DNA of 64,000 nt, taken from positions 248,001 through 312,000 of the forward strand of contig NZ_FOHX01000006.1 in assembly GCF_900111685.1 (NCBI RefSeq), given 5' to 3'. Origin of the DNA: Nonomuraea wenchangensis (GTDB lineage: Bacteria; Actinomycetota; Actinomycetes; Streptosporangiales; Streptosporangiaceae). The notes under the pieces were generated by a model that saw only the letters and a program-made list of their open reading frames with translations, made no database searches and was not told the origin of the DNA. Every line of letters starts with the position of its first letter. Positions within the stretch are counted from its first letter, which is position 1. Below, one piece after another: positions 1 to 9,206 of this stretch. Both the position numbers and the translations under genes were made by a program.

Positions 1-1
1 G

Positions 2-244
2 CGGACCGAGCTGCGCGCCTCCGGCGACACGACCCGCCCCACCGCCGCCGCCCCTGGCACGGCGGCTCCCCTGACCGCGCAGCAGCTCCAGATCGCCCGG
101 ATGGTCGCCGGCGGCGCGACCAACAAGGAGATCGCCGAACAGCTCTTCCTGAGCCGCCGCACCGTCGAGCACCACCTGCGCAACATCTTCAGCCGGCTCG
201 GCGTACGCTCACGGGTCGAGCTGACCCGCCTGTTCATTTCGTGA
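2..244 (+). CDS. LuxR-family regulator, C-terminal part only
   Basis: The gene enters from the left edge and only its last 80 codons are present. The final 55 or so residues form a LuxR/NarL (GerE) helix-turn-helix: LTAQQLQIARMVAGG, then NKEIAEQLFLS, then RRTVEHHLRNIFSRLG. This is a DNA-binding domain that normally sits at the C-terminus of a regulator. The N-terminal part lies outside the window, so it could be a response regulator or a large ATPase-LuxR (LAL) protein. Its target cannot be told; the next gene downstream, a secreted polyester hydrolase, is on the same strand about 100 bases away. Confidence 0.9.
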   Translation, partial: RTELRASGDTTRPTAAAPGTAAPLTAQQLQIARMVAGGATNKEIAEQLFLSRRTVEHHLRNIFSRLGVRSRVELTRLFIS

Positions 245-341
245 ACGTGAACCGGTGATTTCACCGATGCGCGCCTGACTGCCGCTCCCAACAATGACGA
301 GGTACGGCAGTAACCCCCCAAAGAGCAGGGAGTATGACGAC

Positions 342-1244
342 GTGCAGCTCTCCACCCCCCACCGCGGCGCGCGAACGTTGACCAAGCTCACCTCCGCGCT
401 CACCCTCGCGCTCGCCCTCGTCGCCGGCGGCCTCGCGACCGCCGCGCCGGCCCAGGCCGCGAGCCCGTACGAGCGCGGCCCCAACCCCACGGACTCCCTG
501 CTGGAGGCGAGCCGCGGCCCGTTCGCCACCGCCCAGCAGAGCGTCTCCTCGCTCAGCGTCAGCGGCTTCGGCGGCGGCGTGATCTACTACCCGACGGACA
601 CCAGCCAGGGGACGTTCGGCGCGATCGCGATCTCCCCCGGCTACACCGCCACCTGGTCCAGCCTGGCCTGGCTCGGCCCGCGGATCGCCTCGCACGGCTT
701 CGTGGTCATCGGCATCGAGACCAACACGATCTACGACCAGCCCGCCAGCCGTGGCCGCCAGCTCCTCGCCGCGCTCGACTACCTGACGCAGCGCAGCTCG
801 ACCACGATCCGCAGCCGCATCGACAGCTCACGCCTGGCGGTGGCCGGGCACTCGATGGGCGGCGGCGGCACGCTCGAAGCCGCGAACGACCGCCCGTCGC
901 TGCAGGCCGCCGTACCGATCGCGCCGTGGAACCTCACCAAGTCGTGGAGCGGCGTCCGCGTCCCAACCATGATCATCGGCGGCCAGGCGGACACCATCGC
1001 CCCGGTCGCCACCCACTCCCAGCCCTTCTACACCAGCATCCCGTCCTCCTCCGAGAAGGCGTACCTGGAGCTGGCCGGCGCCAGCCACTTCTTCCCGCAG
1101 ACCACGAACACCACCATGGCCAAGTCGATGGTGGCCTGGCTGAAGCGCTGGGTGGACGACGACACCCGCTACGACCCGTTCCTCTGCCCGGCCCCGCGCG
1201 GCATCGCCATCTCCGAATACCGCGACACCTGCCCGAACGGCTGA
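342..1244 (+). CDS. Secreted cutinase / polyester hydrolase (Thermobifida TfCut2 and PET-hydrolase type)
   Basis: An alpha/beta hydrolase of about 300 residues that closely follows the actinobacterial cutinases which also hydrolyse synthetic polyesters. I chose GTG at 342 because AGGGAG lies nine bases upstream; an in-frame ATG at 294 has no ribosome site. From that start there is a signal peptide (basic N-terminus, hydrophobic run, APAQA cleavage region), followed by [10 protein letters not shown], typical of mature cutinases. The catalytic triad is Ser171 (GHSMGG), Asp217 (QADTIAP) and His249 (GASHFF). The substrate-cleft residues of the family are kept: Tyr101 (SPGYT), Met172 and Trp196 (APWNL). 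The C-terminal disulfide pair is Cys282 (FLCP) and Cys297 (DTCP). It should act outside the cell on cutin or other polyesters; the substrate is inferred. Confidence 0.93.
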   Translation: MQLSTPHRGARTLTKLTSALTLALALVAGGLATAAPAQAASPYERGPNPTDSLLEASRGPFATAQQSVSSLSVSGFGGGVIYYPTDTSQGTFGAIAISPGYTATWSSLAWLGPRIASHGFVVIGIETNTIYDQPASRGRQLLAALDYLTQRSSTTIRSRIDSSRLAVAGHSMGGGGTLEAANDRPSLQAAVPIAPWNLTKSWSGVRVPTMIIGGQADTIAPVATHSQPFYTSIPSSSEKAYLELAGASHFFPQTTNTTMAKSMVAWLKRWVDDDTRYDPFLCPAPRGIAISEYRDTCPNG

Positions 1245-1258
1245 CCTTCTGAAGACGA

Positions 1259-1292
1259 CGACGGCCGCTCCCGGTGACGGGGGTGGCCGTCG
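1259..1292 (+). terminator. Probable intrinsic terminator after the cutinase gene
   Basis: The arms CGACGGCC (1259-1266) and GGCCGTCG (1285-1292) can form an 8-bp GC-rich stem between two convergent genes. There is no long T-run. It could serve both the cutinase gene and the methyltransferase gene coming from the other side. Confidence 0.5.
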
Positions 1293-1295
1293 CCG

Positions 1296-2018
1296 TCATT
1301 CGCCCTTGACGCACCTGGCGACGAGGAAGACGGGGTGCCGGGCGGCGTCCTGGCGTTCGGCGGTCCACGCCTCGGGCGGCTCGGGCTCGGCGAGGACGTC
1401 CAGCCGCAGTCCGTGGCGGCGGAACGTGTTGAGGTAGGTGGACAGCGTCCGGTGGTTGGCGCCGACCCGGCGGCGCAGCGAGGAGAGCTCGCCGTCCGCC
1501 CGCCACCAGCCCTCGTCGTGGTAGCGGCCCCCTTCCGGCCAGGAGCCCGAGACGTGGTGGACGCCGGGGAAGCAGGGATGCAGGATCGAGCAGACGAACG
1601 TCCCCCCGGTACGCAGGGCGCGGGCCGCCGCGTCGACGGCGGCGTCGAGGTCGTCGATGTCGGAGAGGCCGAAGTTGCAGGTCACCACGTCGTACGGGAA
1701 CGCGGGGAGCAGCCAGGGTCGCTCCGGCGCCGTGACGTCGGCGTGGACGTAGGTGATGCCCAGGGCGGATTCGCGTTCCGCCTGGCGGGCGACGGCGAGC
1801 AGGGCGGCGGAGACGTCCACGCCGGTGACGGTGGCACCGCGGCGGGCCAGCTCGCGGGTGACGCGGCCGTGGCCGCAGGCGAGGTCGAGGATCCGGCGGC
1901 CGGCGATCGGCTCCGCGAGGGAGAGCAGGCGGAGGGAGGCCGGATCGTCGATGGCGTCCGGCCAGCCGGACGTGTAGAAGTCGGCGACGGCGTCGTAGCG
2001 GGCCGGGCGGGGCGACAT
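1296..2018 (-). CDS. SAM-dependent methyltransferase (class I)
   Basis: A 240-residue class I methyltransferase. Motif I is RILDLACGHGRVTREL followed by the acidic strand end TVTGVD, which together bind S-adenosylmethionine. FPYDVVTCNFGLSDI matches motif II/post-I and RALRTGGTFVCSILHP matches motif III. The start at 2018 (MSPRPARYDAV) fits the family; the frame stays open to 2171, but that extension is proline-rich and looks non-coding. The small-molecule substrate cannot be deduced. It is monocistronic, convergent with the cutinase gene and divergent from the DUF11 gene. Confidence 0.88.
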   Translation of the reverse strand: MSPRPARYDAVADFYTSGWPDAIDDPASLRLLSLAEPIAGRRILDLACGHGRVTRELARRGATVTGVDVSAALLAVARQAERESALGITYVHADVTAPERPWLLPAFPYDVVTCNFGLSDIDDLDAAVDAAARALRTGGTFVCSILHPCFPGVHHVSGSWPEGGRYHDEGWWRADGELSSLRRRVGANHRTLSTYLNTFRRHGLRLDVLAEPEPPEAWTAERQDAARHPVFLVARCVKGE

Positions 2019-2195
2019 GCGTACGACGGTATGCGCCCGTCGGCGAGGCCGGCCAGGGTTGTTCACGCTGGGCAAAGAGTGGTTCATGGCGGGGCACTGA
2101 TCGGGTCTCGGCGGGGGTGGGGGCGGGGCCGGTGGGAGGAGGATCGCCAGCGGGTCGGGCACGTACGCCACGTTCGTGCGGGGGGACGGGACGGA

Positions 2196-3737
2196 ATGGG
2201 CATGCCGGGGATCGCGGCGGTCGTCGCGCTCGCAGTGCTGGGGGTCGGGGGCGGCGACTGGGGTGACCGGTCGGCCCGGCAGGGCCTGATCGATGGTGAG
2301 TCGGCCGCGTCCGCTCCGGTCGCGGGACGGGCCCGGCGTGCTCCCGGTCCCGCCGGGGTCACGACCGCGGGACCGCGGCTGGATCGGCCGGGGCGGAGCG
2401 AGTGGCGGTCCTGGACGGCCGACCGGCTGGGGCCGATGGCCGCGGGAGGGCCGGAGGAGATGGACGATCCCTCCGGCGAGCGGGGACAGGGCGGACCGCA
2501 GCCCGGCGTGCCAGGGAACGGCGTGCCGGGGAACGGCGGCCCGGGGACCGGCGGGCCAGGCAGCGGTGGATCAGGTAACGGCGGATCAGGCAGCGGCGGG
2601 TCGGCGACCGGCGGGACGCGGCCCGGCGGTCCAGGGTCTGAGCGCGAGGCCCGGTTGCGCGTCCGGCAGGAGGCGGTGCCCGCGACGCTGGCAGCCGGGG
2701 AACGGGCGACGTTGCGGGTGACCGTCACGAACACCGGCTCAGCCGCAGCCGGGGACGTCACCGTCACTGACACGCTGGACGCCGCCCTCACCCCGGACCC
2801 CGCCGCCCTCCCCGACGGCTGCGAGCGCGCCGGCCGGGCCGTCACCTGCGGCGGACCGGGTACGACGCTCCTCCCCGGCCAGAACCTGACCTACGACCTC
2901 CCGGTCACCGTGGACCCGTCGCTCCAGGACGGCGTGGAGGTCGTGGCACGCGCCGAGGCCACGGGAAGCTCCGCGGGCACCGGGAGCTCCGGGGCCACCG
3001 GCAGCCCCGAGGCGGGGTCGGCGCAGGTCGCACTGCTGGCCGCCCCGGTACGGGCGTTCGCCGACGTGGAGCTCGTCCTGGCCGCCCCGCCCGCCGTGCA
3101 CGCCGGCGACGTCATCGGCTACCTGCTCACCGTCACCAACCACGGCCCGGCCAGGGCCGCGGGCGTCACGGTGCGGAGCCGGGACCGCGGCCCGGGCGCC
3201 ACGGTCACCGACCGCCCGGCCGCCGAGTGCCCGGGCAGCGGCCGTACGGTGGCCTGCGACCTCGGCGACCTCGCTCCCGGCGAGGTGCGCACGCTCGCGC
3301 TCGCCATCGCCCCCGGCGCCTCGGTCGCGTTCGAGAACTGCGCCACGGTCCGTACGGCGGGCCGCGACCGCGACCGCGCCGACAACCGCTCCTGCGCGTC
3401 CACCAGGGTGGAGCCCGCTCCCGCTCCCGCCGAGCTCGCTCCGTCCCCGACCGCCCGGCAGCCGGAGCGGCCGGACCGCCAGGAGCCGCTCGCGGAGGCG
3501 TCGTACGACGAGCCGCAGCAGCCCGTGGACGAGCCCTTCGCACCCGCAGCGGCGAAGGGCGACGACGTGGCGATGGAGGAGGAGGCACCGGGGCCGGCCG
3601 GCGAGGAGGTCGCGGCCGACGTCCCGATGACGGGCGTGTCGTTGTGGATGCTGGCGCTCGGCGTCCCGGTGCTGCTCGCGATCGGCCTGATGGTGCGGTT
3701 CCTCGACAGGCGGGGGCGCGCGGGAAGGGCCCGCTGA
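2196..3737 (+). CDS. Secreted DUF11-repeat surface protein with sortase-like C-terminus
   Basis: About 513 residues from ATG 2196, the first start followed by a hydrophobic segment (GIAAVVALAVLGVGGG) that can act as a signal peptide. A low-complexity Gly/Pro/Ser/Asn region follows, then two DUF11-type immunoglobulin-like domains, each with the hallmark of conserved-repeat surface proteins: LRVTVTNTGSAAAGDVTV in the first and LLTVTNHGPARAAGVTV in the second. An acidic, Pro-rich stalk leads to VPMTG (residues 476-480), a hydrophobic helix (MLALGVPVLLAIGLM) and a basic tail. That is the layout of a sortase sorting signal, although VPMTG departs from LPxTG/LAxTG; a plain membrane anchor is the alternative. 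It is probably a cell-surface adhesive or structural protein. Confidence 0.8.
   Translation: MGMPGIAAVVALAVLGVGGGDWGDRSARQGLIDGESAASAPVAGRARRAPGPAGVTTAGPRLDRPGRSEWRSWTADRLGPMAAGGPEEMDDPSGERGQGGPQPGVPGNGVPGNGGPGTGGPGSGGSGNGGSGSGGSATGGTRPGGPGSEREARLRVRQEAVPATLAAGERATLRVTVTNTGSAAAGDVTVTDTLDAALTPDPAALPDGCERAGRAVTCGGPGTTLLPGQNLTYDLPVTVDPSLQDGVEVVARAEATGSSAGTGSSGATGSPEAGSAQVALLAAPVRAFADVELVLAAPPAVHAGDVIGYLLTVTNHGPARAAGVTVRSRDRGPGATVTDRPAAECPGSGRTVACDLGDLAPGEVRTLALAIAPGASVAFENCATVRTAGRDRDRADNRSCASTRVEPAPAPAELAPSPTARQPERPDRQEPLAEASYDEPQQPVDEPFAPAAAKGDDVAMEEEAPGPAGEEVAADVPMTGVSLWMLALGVPVLLAIGLMVRFLDRRGRAGRAR
2503..2634 (+). repeat. Gly-rich tandem repeat inside the DUF11 protein
   Basis: About 15 near-repeats of 9 bases encode GxP/GxG triplets such as GNGVPGNGGPGTGG. 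They form an in-frame low-complexity linker between the N-terminal region and the first DUF11 domain. Such tracts may change length by slippage and may also be misassembled. Confidence 0.8.
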
Positions 3738-3742
3738 GGCCG

Positions 3743-4204
3743 TCAGCGGGTACGCGGCGGCGCGAGGGCGTCGCGCGTCCACGATCCGAGCACCAGCAGC
3801 GTCTTGGTGCCCGTCACGTCCCCGGCCCTGCGCAGCCGGTCGATGACCTGCTGGAGGTGGCCGAGGTCGCGTACCCGGACGTGGATCAGCGCGTCCGGGT
3901 CGCCGGCGATCGTGAAGACCTGCACCACCTCCGGCACCTCGGTCGCGGTCCTGACGATCTCGCTGACCGGCGTCGTTCCGGGGTAGCGCAGCTCGGTGAA
4001 CGCCTCGATGCCCCAGCCGAGCTTGGCGTAGTCGATCTGCACGGTGAAGCCGGTGATGACGCCCAGGTCACGCAGCCGGTCGACGCGCCGCTTGACGGCG
4101 GCGACGGACAGGCCGACCAGCTCGGCCATCTCGGAGAACGTCCTGCGCCCGTCCTCCCTGAGCAGCCGCAGCACGTGGTGGTCGATCTCGTCCACCTCAG
4201 GCAC
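3743..4204 (-). CDS. Lrp/AsnC-family transcriptional regulator
   Basis: A 153-residue protein with an N-terminal AsnC-type helix-turn-helix (DHHVLRLLREDGRRTFSEM, then ELVGLSVAAVKRRVDRL) and a C-terminal RAM effector domain (DPDALIHVRVRD, then GTKTLLVLGS). Proteins of this family bind amino acids or related acids as octamers. It is divergent from the indolepyruvate oxidoreductase operon across 176 bases. That gap holds three copies of a GCGCAA/TTGCGT-like hexamer (4225, 4268 and 4300), so I infer that it regulates that operon in response to an aromatic or branched amino acid or keto acid. Its 3' end nearly meets the DUF11 gene, tail to tail. Confidence 0.93.
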   Translation of the reverse strand: MPEVDEIDHHVLRLLREDGRRTFSEMAELVGLSVAAVKRRVDRLRDLGVITGFTVQIDYAKLGWGIEAFTELRYPGTTPVSEIVRTATEVPEVVQVFTIAGDPDALIHVRVRDLGHLQQVIDRLRRAGDVTGTKTLLVLGSWTRDALAPPRTR

Positions 4205-4380
4205 GCCCGATCCCCTCCCCTACGGCGCAAAGATGACCCGCTCCGCGGGCCTTAATCCTCATATTGTTTGCGTCTTGGGCGCACCTTCTCATCTAATACT
4301 TGCGCATACCAGTCCAGCTTGCTGTGCTGGGCGTCACAGCTGGGCATCACAACAGAACGGTTCAACCCAGGAGGTAGCGC

Positions 4381-7300
4381 GTGGGCGCGAGCGTGACCCC
4401 CACCCCGGTGTCGCTCGACGACAAGTACACGGCGCGGGACGGCCGGGTGCTTATCTCGGGCGTCCAGGCCCTGGTCCGCCTGACCCTGGAGCAGCGGTGG
4501 CTGGACCGGGAGCGCGGGCTGGACACGCGGGCGTTCGTCTCCGGCTACCAGGGCTCCCCGCTGGGGGGCGTGGACCTGGAGATGGGACGGGCCGCGCGTT
4601 TCCTGGACGAGGCGGGCGTGGTCTTCCGCCCGGGGCTGAACGAGGAGCTGGCCGCCACGTCGGTGGCCGGCACCCAGTTGCTCGGCCAGGTGCCCGGCCG
4701 CCGCCACGAGGCCGTCACCGGCTTCTGGTACGGCAAGAACCCCGGCCTCGACCGCGCCGCCGACGCGCTCAGGCACGCCAACGTGGCCGGCACCGCCCCG
4801 CTCGGCGGCGCCGTGGCCTGGATCGGCGACGACCCCGGCTGCAAGTCCTCCACGCTGCCGAGCTCGTGCGAGCCGATGTGCCAGAGCCTGTCGCTGCCGC
4901 TGCTCGCGCCCGGTTCGGTCGCGGAGATCGTCGAGTTCGGGCTGCACGCGGTGGCGATGTCCCGCGCCACCGGGCTGTGGACGGGGCTGAAGATCGTCGC
5001 GGACATCGCGGACGCCTCGGCCACCGTGGACCTCGGCCCGCTGCGCGCGGGCATCCCGGCGCCGGAACGCGTGGCTGCCAGGCCCGCTCCCCTCCTGCTC
5101 GGAGCGGCCGCGCTGGACGCCGAGCACGACATGCTCACCCGCCGCCTCGACCTGGCCCGCGCCTACGCCCGCGAGCACGGGCTCAACCGGGTCATGTCGG
5201 GCGCGAACCAGACCCGGCTCGGCATCGTGGCCTCCGGCACCACGTACGCGGTGGTGCTGCGCGCCCTCGCCGACCTCGGCCTGGACGAGCGGGCCCGGGA
5301 CGACCTGGGGCTGCGGCTGATCCGGCTGGCGATGCCGTTCCCGCTGGCGTACGACGACCTGGCGGCCATGACCGCCGGGCTGGAGCGGGTGCTGGTGGTC
5401 GAGGACAAGGTCCCGTTCCTGGAGGGGCAGGTCAAGCAGGCGCTCTACGACGTCGAACGCCCCCCGGCGGTCTCCGGCCGCGACCTGCTGACCGCGCGCG
5501 GCACGCTCGGCGCCGAGGACGTGGCCAGGGCGATCGCCAAGTGCGTCGGCCCCGACCGCCTCCCCCGGCAGGCCGTCACCATCCGGAAGACCGGCCTCGC
5601 CGGGACGCGCCTGCCGATGGTGGCGGCGCGCACGCCGTACTTCTGCTCGGGCTGCCCCCACAACACCTCCACCCGCGCCGCCGACGACACACTGGTCGGC
5701 GTCGGCATCGGCTGCCACGCGATGATCGCCCTGGACGGGCACGGGCGCGGCACCCAGGTCGGCCTCACCCAGATGGGCGGCGAAGGGGCGCAGTGGATCG
5801 GGCTGGCGCCGTTCACCGAGGACCGGCATTTCGTGCAGAACCTCGGCGACGGCACCTTCCACCACTCCGGCTCCCTCGCGATCAGGGCCGCCGTGGCGGC
5901 CGGGGTGACGATGACGTACAAACTGCTCTACAACGACGCCGTCGCCATGACCGGCGGCCAGCGCGCCGAGGGGCGGCTGGACGTGCCGGCGCTCACGCAC
6001 GAGCTGGCGATCGAGGGCGTACGCCGAATCGTGGTCACCACGCTGGAGCCGGAGACGTACAAGGGGGTGCGGCTGGCGGGCATCGCCTCCGTACGGCACC
6101 GCGACGAGCTGCCCGCGGCCGAGCGCGAGCTGGCGGCGCTCGACGGGGTGACGGTGCTCATCCACGACGACCGGTGCGCCGCCGAGGAGCGGCGGCTGCG
6201 CAAGCGCGGCAAACTGCCCACGCCCACCCGCAAGGTCGTGGTGAACGAGCGGGTCTGCGAAGGTTGCGGCGACTGCGGCGAGCAGTCCACCTGCCTGTCC
6301 GTACAGCCCGTCGAGACCGAGTACGGCCGCAAGACCCGCATCCACCAGCCGTCCTGCAACTCCGACCTGAGCTGCCTGAAGGGCGACTGCCCGTCGTTCC
6401 TGCTGGTGGAGCCGGGGACCCGGCCCGCCGCCCGTGAGCTGCCCGCGCTCCCGGTCGAGCCACCCGAGCCGGACCGGCCCGGCGGCGACGTGCTGATCAG
6501 GATGCCGGGCATCGGCGGCACCGGCGTCGTCACCGTCTCGCAGATCCTGCAGATGGCCGCCCACCTCGACGGGCTGCACGCGGCCGGGCTGGAGCAGACC
6601 GGCCTGGCGCAGAAGGGCGGGCCGGTGGTGAGCGACGTACGCATCTCCGCCCGCCCGGCCGAGGGCTCGGTACGCGCCTCGCGCGGCCTCGCGGACGTGC
6701 TCATCGGCTTCGACGTGCTGGGCGCGGCCTCCGACGCGAACCTGGCCGTGGCCGACCCCGGCCGTACCGCCGCCGTGCTCAACACCGCCGTCGTGCCCAC
6801 CGCCGCCATGGTGACCGGCCGCCTGGCGGTGCCCGGCCACGCCGCCGCCGTCGCCCGCGTGCGGCAGGCGGCCCGCGAGGTCTTCTGCCTGGACGCGCAC
6901 GAGCTGGCCGAGGCGCTGTTCGGCGACCACATGCCGGCGAACCTGCTGCTGCTCGGGGCCGCTTACCAGCGGGGCCTGCTGCCGATGTCCGCCGAGGCGA
7001 TCGAACGGGCAGTCACGCTCAACCGGGCCGCGGTCGAGCAGAACCTCGCCGCCTTCCGCTGGGGGCGGGCCGCCGTCACCGACCCCGAGGCCGTCCGCCG
7101 GGCCGCGCTGCCGGCCGCCCACGACGAGCCGGTGGAGAAGCTGGAGGAGGTCGTGGCCGTCCGCGTCGCCGACCTGACCGGCTACCAGAACGCGGCCTAC
7201 GCCCGCTCGTACGCCGACGAGGTGCGCAGGGTCGCCGAGCAGGCCGCCGAGCGCGCCGGCGAGGAGGCGGGCGCGGCGATCGCCCTCGCCTACGCCCGCG

Positions 7301-7788
7301 GCCTGCACAAGCTGATGGCGTACAAGGACGAGTACGAGGTCGCCCGACTCCACCTCGACCCCGCCGAGCAGGCCAGGCGTGAACGCGAGCACGGCCCCGA
7401 CGCGAAGGTGTCGGTGCTGCTGCACCCGCCGGTGCTGCGCGCGATGGGCATGAAGCGCAAGATCGAGCTGCGCCGTACGGCTCCGGTGCTGTTCCGCGGG
7501 CTGCGGGCGGCGCGGGTGCTGCGCGGGACGGCGTTCGACGTGTTCGGGCTGGCGAAGGTCAGGCGCGTCGAGCGCGAGCTGGTCGGCGAGTACCGCGAGC
7601 TGGTGCGCGCCGCCCTCGACCGGCTCACCCCGGCCACCGCCGCCGCGGTCGCGGAGGTCGCCGGGCTGCCCGAGCTGATCCGCGGGTACGAGGACATCAA
7701 GCTGGCCCGCGTCGCCGAGTTCCGCGAGCGCGCGGCGGCGGCGCTGGCTCGCCTCGAAGCACCCGCCCCTCGTCAGGAGGAAGCGTGA
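4381..7788 (+). CDS. Indolepyruvate:ferredoxin oxidoreductase, fused alpha-beta type
   Basis: A 1135-residue fused enzyme of the 2-oxoacid:ferredoxin oxidoreductase superfamily that oxidatively decarboxylates aryl- or other 2-oxoacids to acyl-CoA, passing electrons to ferredoxin. GTG 4381 follows GGAGG by about five bases. The order of parts is: N-terminal pyrimidine domain (SGYQGSPLGGVDLEM), TPP-binding domain (YFCSGCPHNTSTRA, then GIGCHAMIALDG and QMGGEGAQWIG), an [Fe-S] region with clustered cysteines (CEGCGDCGEQSTC and CNSDLSCLKGDC), and a C-terminal gamma-type domain (GIGGTGVVTVSQIL). The size is typical of the fused family. The next gene, an acyl-CoA dehydrogenase, overlaps its stop codon, so the pair likely serves amino-acid or organic-acid catabolism under the divergent Lrp protein. 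Confidence 0.93.
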   Translation: MGASVTPTPVSLDDKYTARDGRVLISGVQALVRLTLEQRWLDRERGLDTRAFVSGYQGSPLGGVDLEMGRAARFLDEAGVVFRPGLNEELAATSVAGTQLLGQVPGRRHEAVTGFWYGKNPGLDRAADALRHANVAGTAPLGGAVAWIGDDPGCKSSTLPSSCEPMCQSLSLPLLAPGSVAEIVEFGLHAVAMSRATGLWTGLKIVADIADASATVDLGPLRAGIPAPERVAARPAPLLLGAAALDAEHDMLTRRLDLARAYAREHGLNRVMSGANQTRLGIVASGTTYAVVLRALADLGLDERARDDLGLRLIRLAMPFPLAYDDLAAMTAGLERVLVVEDKVPFLEGQVKQALYDVERPPAVSGRDLLTARGTLGAEDVARAIAKCVGPDRLPRQAVTIRKTGLAGTRLPMVAARTPYFCSGCPHNTSTRAADDTLVGVGIGCHAMIALDGHGRGTQVGLTQMGGEGAQWIGLAPFTEDRHFVQNLGDGTFHHSGSLAIRAAVAAGVTMTYKLLYNDAVAMTGGQRAEGRLDVPALTHELAIEGVRRIVVTTLEPETYKGVRLAGIASVRHRDELPAAERELAALDGVTVLIHDDRCAAEERRLRKRGKLPTPTRKVVVNERVCEGCGDCGEQSTCLSVQPVETEYGRKTRIHQPSCNSDLSCLKGDCPSFLLVEPGTRPAARELPALPVEPPEPDRPGGDVLIRMPGIGGTGVVTVSQILQMAAHLDGLHAAGLEQTGLAQKGGPVVSDVRISARPAEGSVRASRGLADVLIGFDVLGAASDANLAVADPGRTAAVLNTAVVPTAAMVTGRLAVPGHAAAVARVRQAAREVFCLDAHELAEALFGDHMPANLLLLGAAYQRGLLPMSAEAIERAVTLNRAAVEQNLAAFRWGRAAVTDPEAVRRAALPAAHDEPVEKLEEVVAVRVADLTGYQNAAYARSYADEVRRVAEQAAERAGEEAGAAIALAYARGLHKLMAYKDEYEVARLHLDPAEQARREREHGPDAKVSVLLHPPVLRAMGMKRKIELRRTAPVLFRGLRAARVLRGTAFDVFGLAKVRRVERELVGEYRELVRAALDRLTPATAAAVAEVAGLPELIRGYEDIKLARVAEFRERAAAALARLEAPAPRQEEA

Positions 7789-8924
7789 CAGTCGAACGCC
7801 TGCTGCCGAACCAGGACGCCGAGGACCTCATCGAGCTGACCCGCGAGATCGCCGACAAGGAGCTCGCCCGCCGGGTCGACGAGCACGAACGCGCCGAGAC
7901 CTACCCGGAGGGGCTGTTCGCCACGCTGGGCGAGGCGGGGCTGCTCGGGCTGCCGTACCCGGAGGAGCAGGGGGGCGGCGGCCAGCCCTACGAGGTCTAC
8001 CTGCAGGTCATCGAGGAGCTGGCGATGCGCTGGGCGTCGGTCGCCGTCGCGACCAGCGTGCACACGCTGGCCTGCTTCCCCGTGGCCACGTACGGCAGCG
8101 CCGAGCAGCGGGCGCGGTGGCTGCCCGACATGCTGGCCGGCCGGATCATCGGCGGCTACAGCCTGTCGGAGCCGCAGGCCGGCTCGGACGCCGGCGCGCT
8201 CACCTGCAAGGCCGAACGGGTCGCGGACGGCTACCGGGTGACCGGCAACAAGGCGTGGATCACGCACGGCGGGATCGCCGACTTCTACGCGCTGTTCGCC
8301 CGCACCGGGACGGGCTCGCGCGGCATCTCCTGCTTCCTCGCACCCGGCCGCGCCGACGGCCTCACCTTCGGACGGCCCGAGGAGAAGATGGGCCTGCACG
8401 CCGTACCGACCACCGCCGCCCACTACGACAGCGTGCTCCTGGAGCCCGACCGGCTGATCGGCGAGGAGGGCCAGGGCCTGCAGATCGCCTTCAGCGCCCT
8501 CGACAGCGGCCGGCTCGGCATCGCCGCCTGCGCGACCGGCCTGGCCCAGGCCGCCTTGGACGAGGCGGTGGCCTACGCCAAGGAGCGCCGCACCTTCGGC
8601 AAGAAGATCATCGACCACCAGGGCCTGGGCTTCCTGCTCGCCGACATGGCCGCCGCGGTGGACAGCGCGCGCGCCACGTACCTGGACGCCGCCCGCCGCC
8701 GCGACGCCGACCTCCCGTACAGCCGCCAGGCAAGCGTCGCCAAACTGGTCGCGACGGACGCGGCGATGAAGGTGACGACGGACGCGGTACAGGTGTTCGG
8801 CGGGTACGGGTACACGCGGGAGTTCCGGGTGGAGCGGTACATGCGCGAGGCGAAAATCATGCAAATCTTCGAGGGCACCAACCAGATCCAGCGCCTGGTC
8901 ATCAGCCGCCACCTGGCCAAGTAA
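7785..8924 (+). CDS. Acyl-CoA dehydrogenase
   Basis: A 379-residue FAD-dependent acyl-CoA dehydrogenase of normal family length. It shows the N-terminal helical domain, the FAD/substrate segment GGYSLSEPQAGSDAGAL, the middle strand GNKAWITHGG, and the C-terminal signature VQVFGGYGYTREFRVERYMRE. IFEGTNQIQRLVISRHL carries the Glu used as catalytic base in many members. The GTG start overlaps the oxidoreductase stop by 4 bases, so translation is coupled. I infer that it oxidises the acyl-CoA made by the upstream enzyme or an intermediate of the same pathway. The exact acyl chain is unknown. Confidence 0.93.
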   Translation: MTVERLLPNQDAEDLIELTREIADKELARRVDEHERAETYPEGLFATLGEAGLLGLPYPEEQGGGGQPYEVYLQVIEELAMRWASVAVATSVHTLACFPVATYGSAEQRARWLPDMLAGRIIGGYSLSEPQAGSDAGALTCKAERVADGYRVTGNKAWITHGGIADFYALFARTGTGSRGISCFLAPGRADGLTFGRPEEKMGLHAVPTTAAHYDSVLLEPDRLIGEEGQGLQIAFSALDSGRLGIAACATGLAQAALDEAVAYAKERRTFGKKIIDHQGLGFLLADMAAAVDSARATYLDAARRRDADLPYSRQASVAKLVATDAAMKVTTDAVQVFGGYGYTREFRVERYMREAKIMQIFEGTNQIQRLVISRHLAK

Positions 8925-8933
8925 CCCCTGACC

Positions 8934-8977
8934 TGCGGAACCCCCGCTTCCCTGTGGCGGGAGGCGGGGGTTCCGCA
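8934..8977 (+). terminator. Strong intrinsic terminator
   Basis: TGCGGAACCCCC (8934-8945) pairs perfectly with GGGGGTTCCGCA (8966-8977), giving a 12-bp stem that closes the oxidoreductase/dehydrogenase operon. It also marks the left edge of the compositionally different island that follows. Confidence 0.85.
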
Positions 8978-9119
8978 AGGGCTCGTTGCCGCCCACCCCA
9001 GGCTGGGCACGAGGTGCGAGATCATCGCCGTCCCGCGGAACTGTGAAGTCACGAAGGACGGGATCAGGTTCAGCGCATTCAGAGCGACTGCTTATACACA
9101 ACTCGCTGAGATCACGTCA

Positions 9120-9149
9120 TTGACATCCCGCGCGTGCGCGCACGATATG
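9120..9149 (+). promoter_or_regulatory. Candidate promoter of the PP-loop/protease operon
   Basis: TTGACA at 9120-9125, a consensus -35, is followed after 18 bases by GATATG (9144-9149), a weak -10. It lies about 60 bases before the first start codon of the five-gene island operon. The 230 bases between the terminator and that gene hold no other convincing signal. Confidence 0.4.
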
Positions 9150-9206
9150 GACGCGCTTATCAGAGCGTGCTACACCTGAAGGCACCGATGATGCGCGGGA
9201 GCATCT

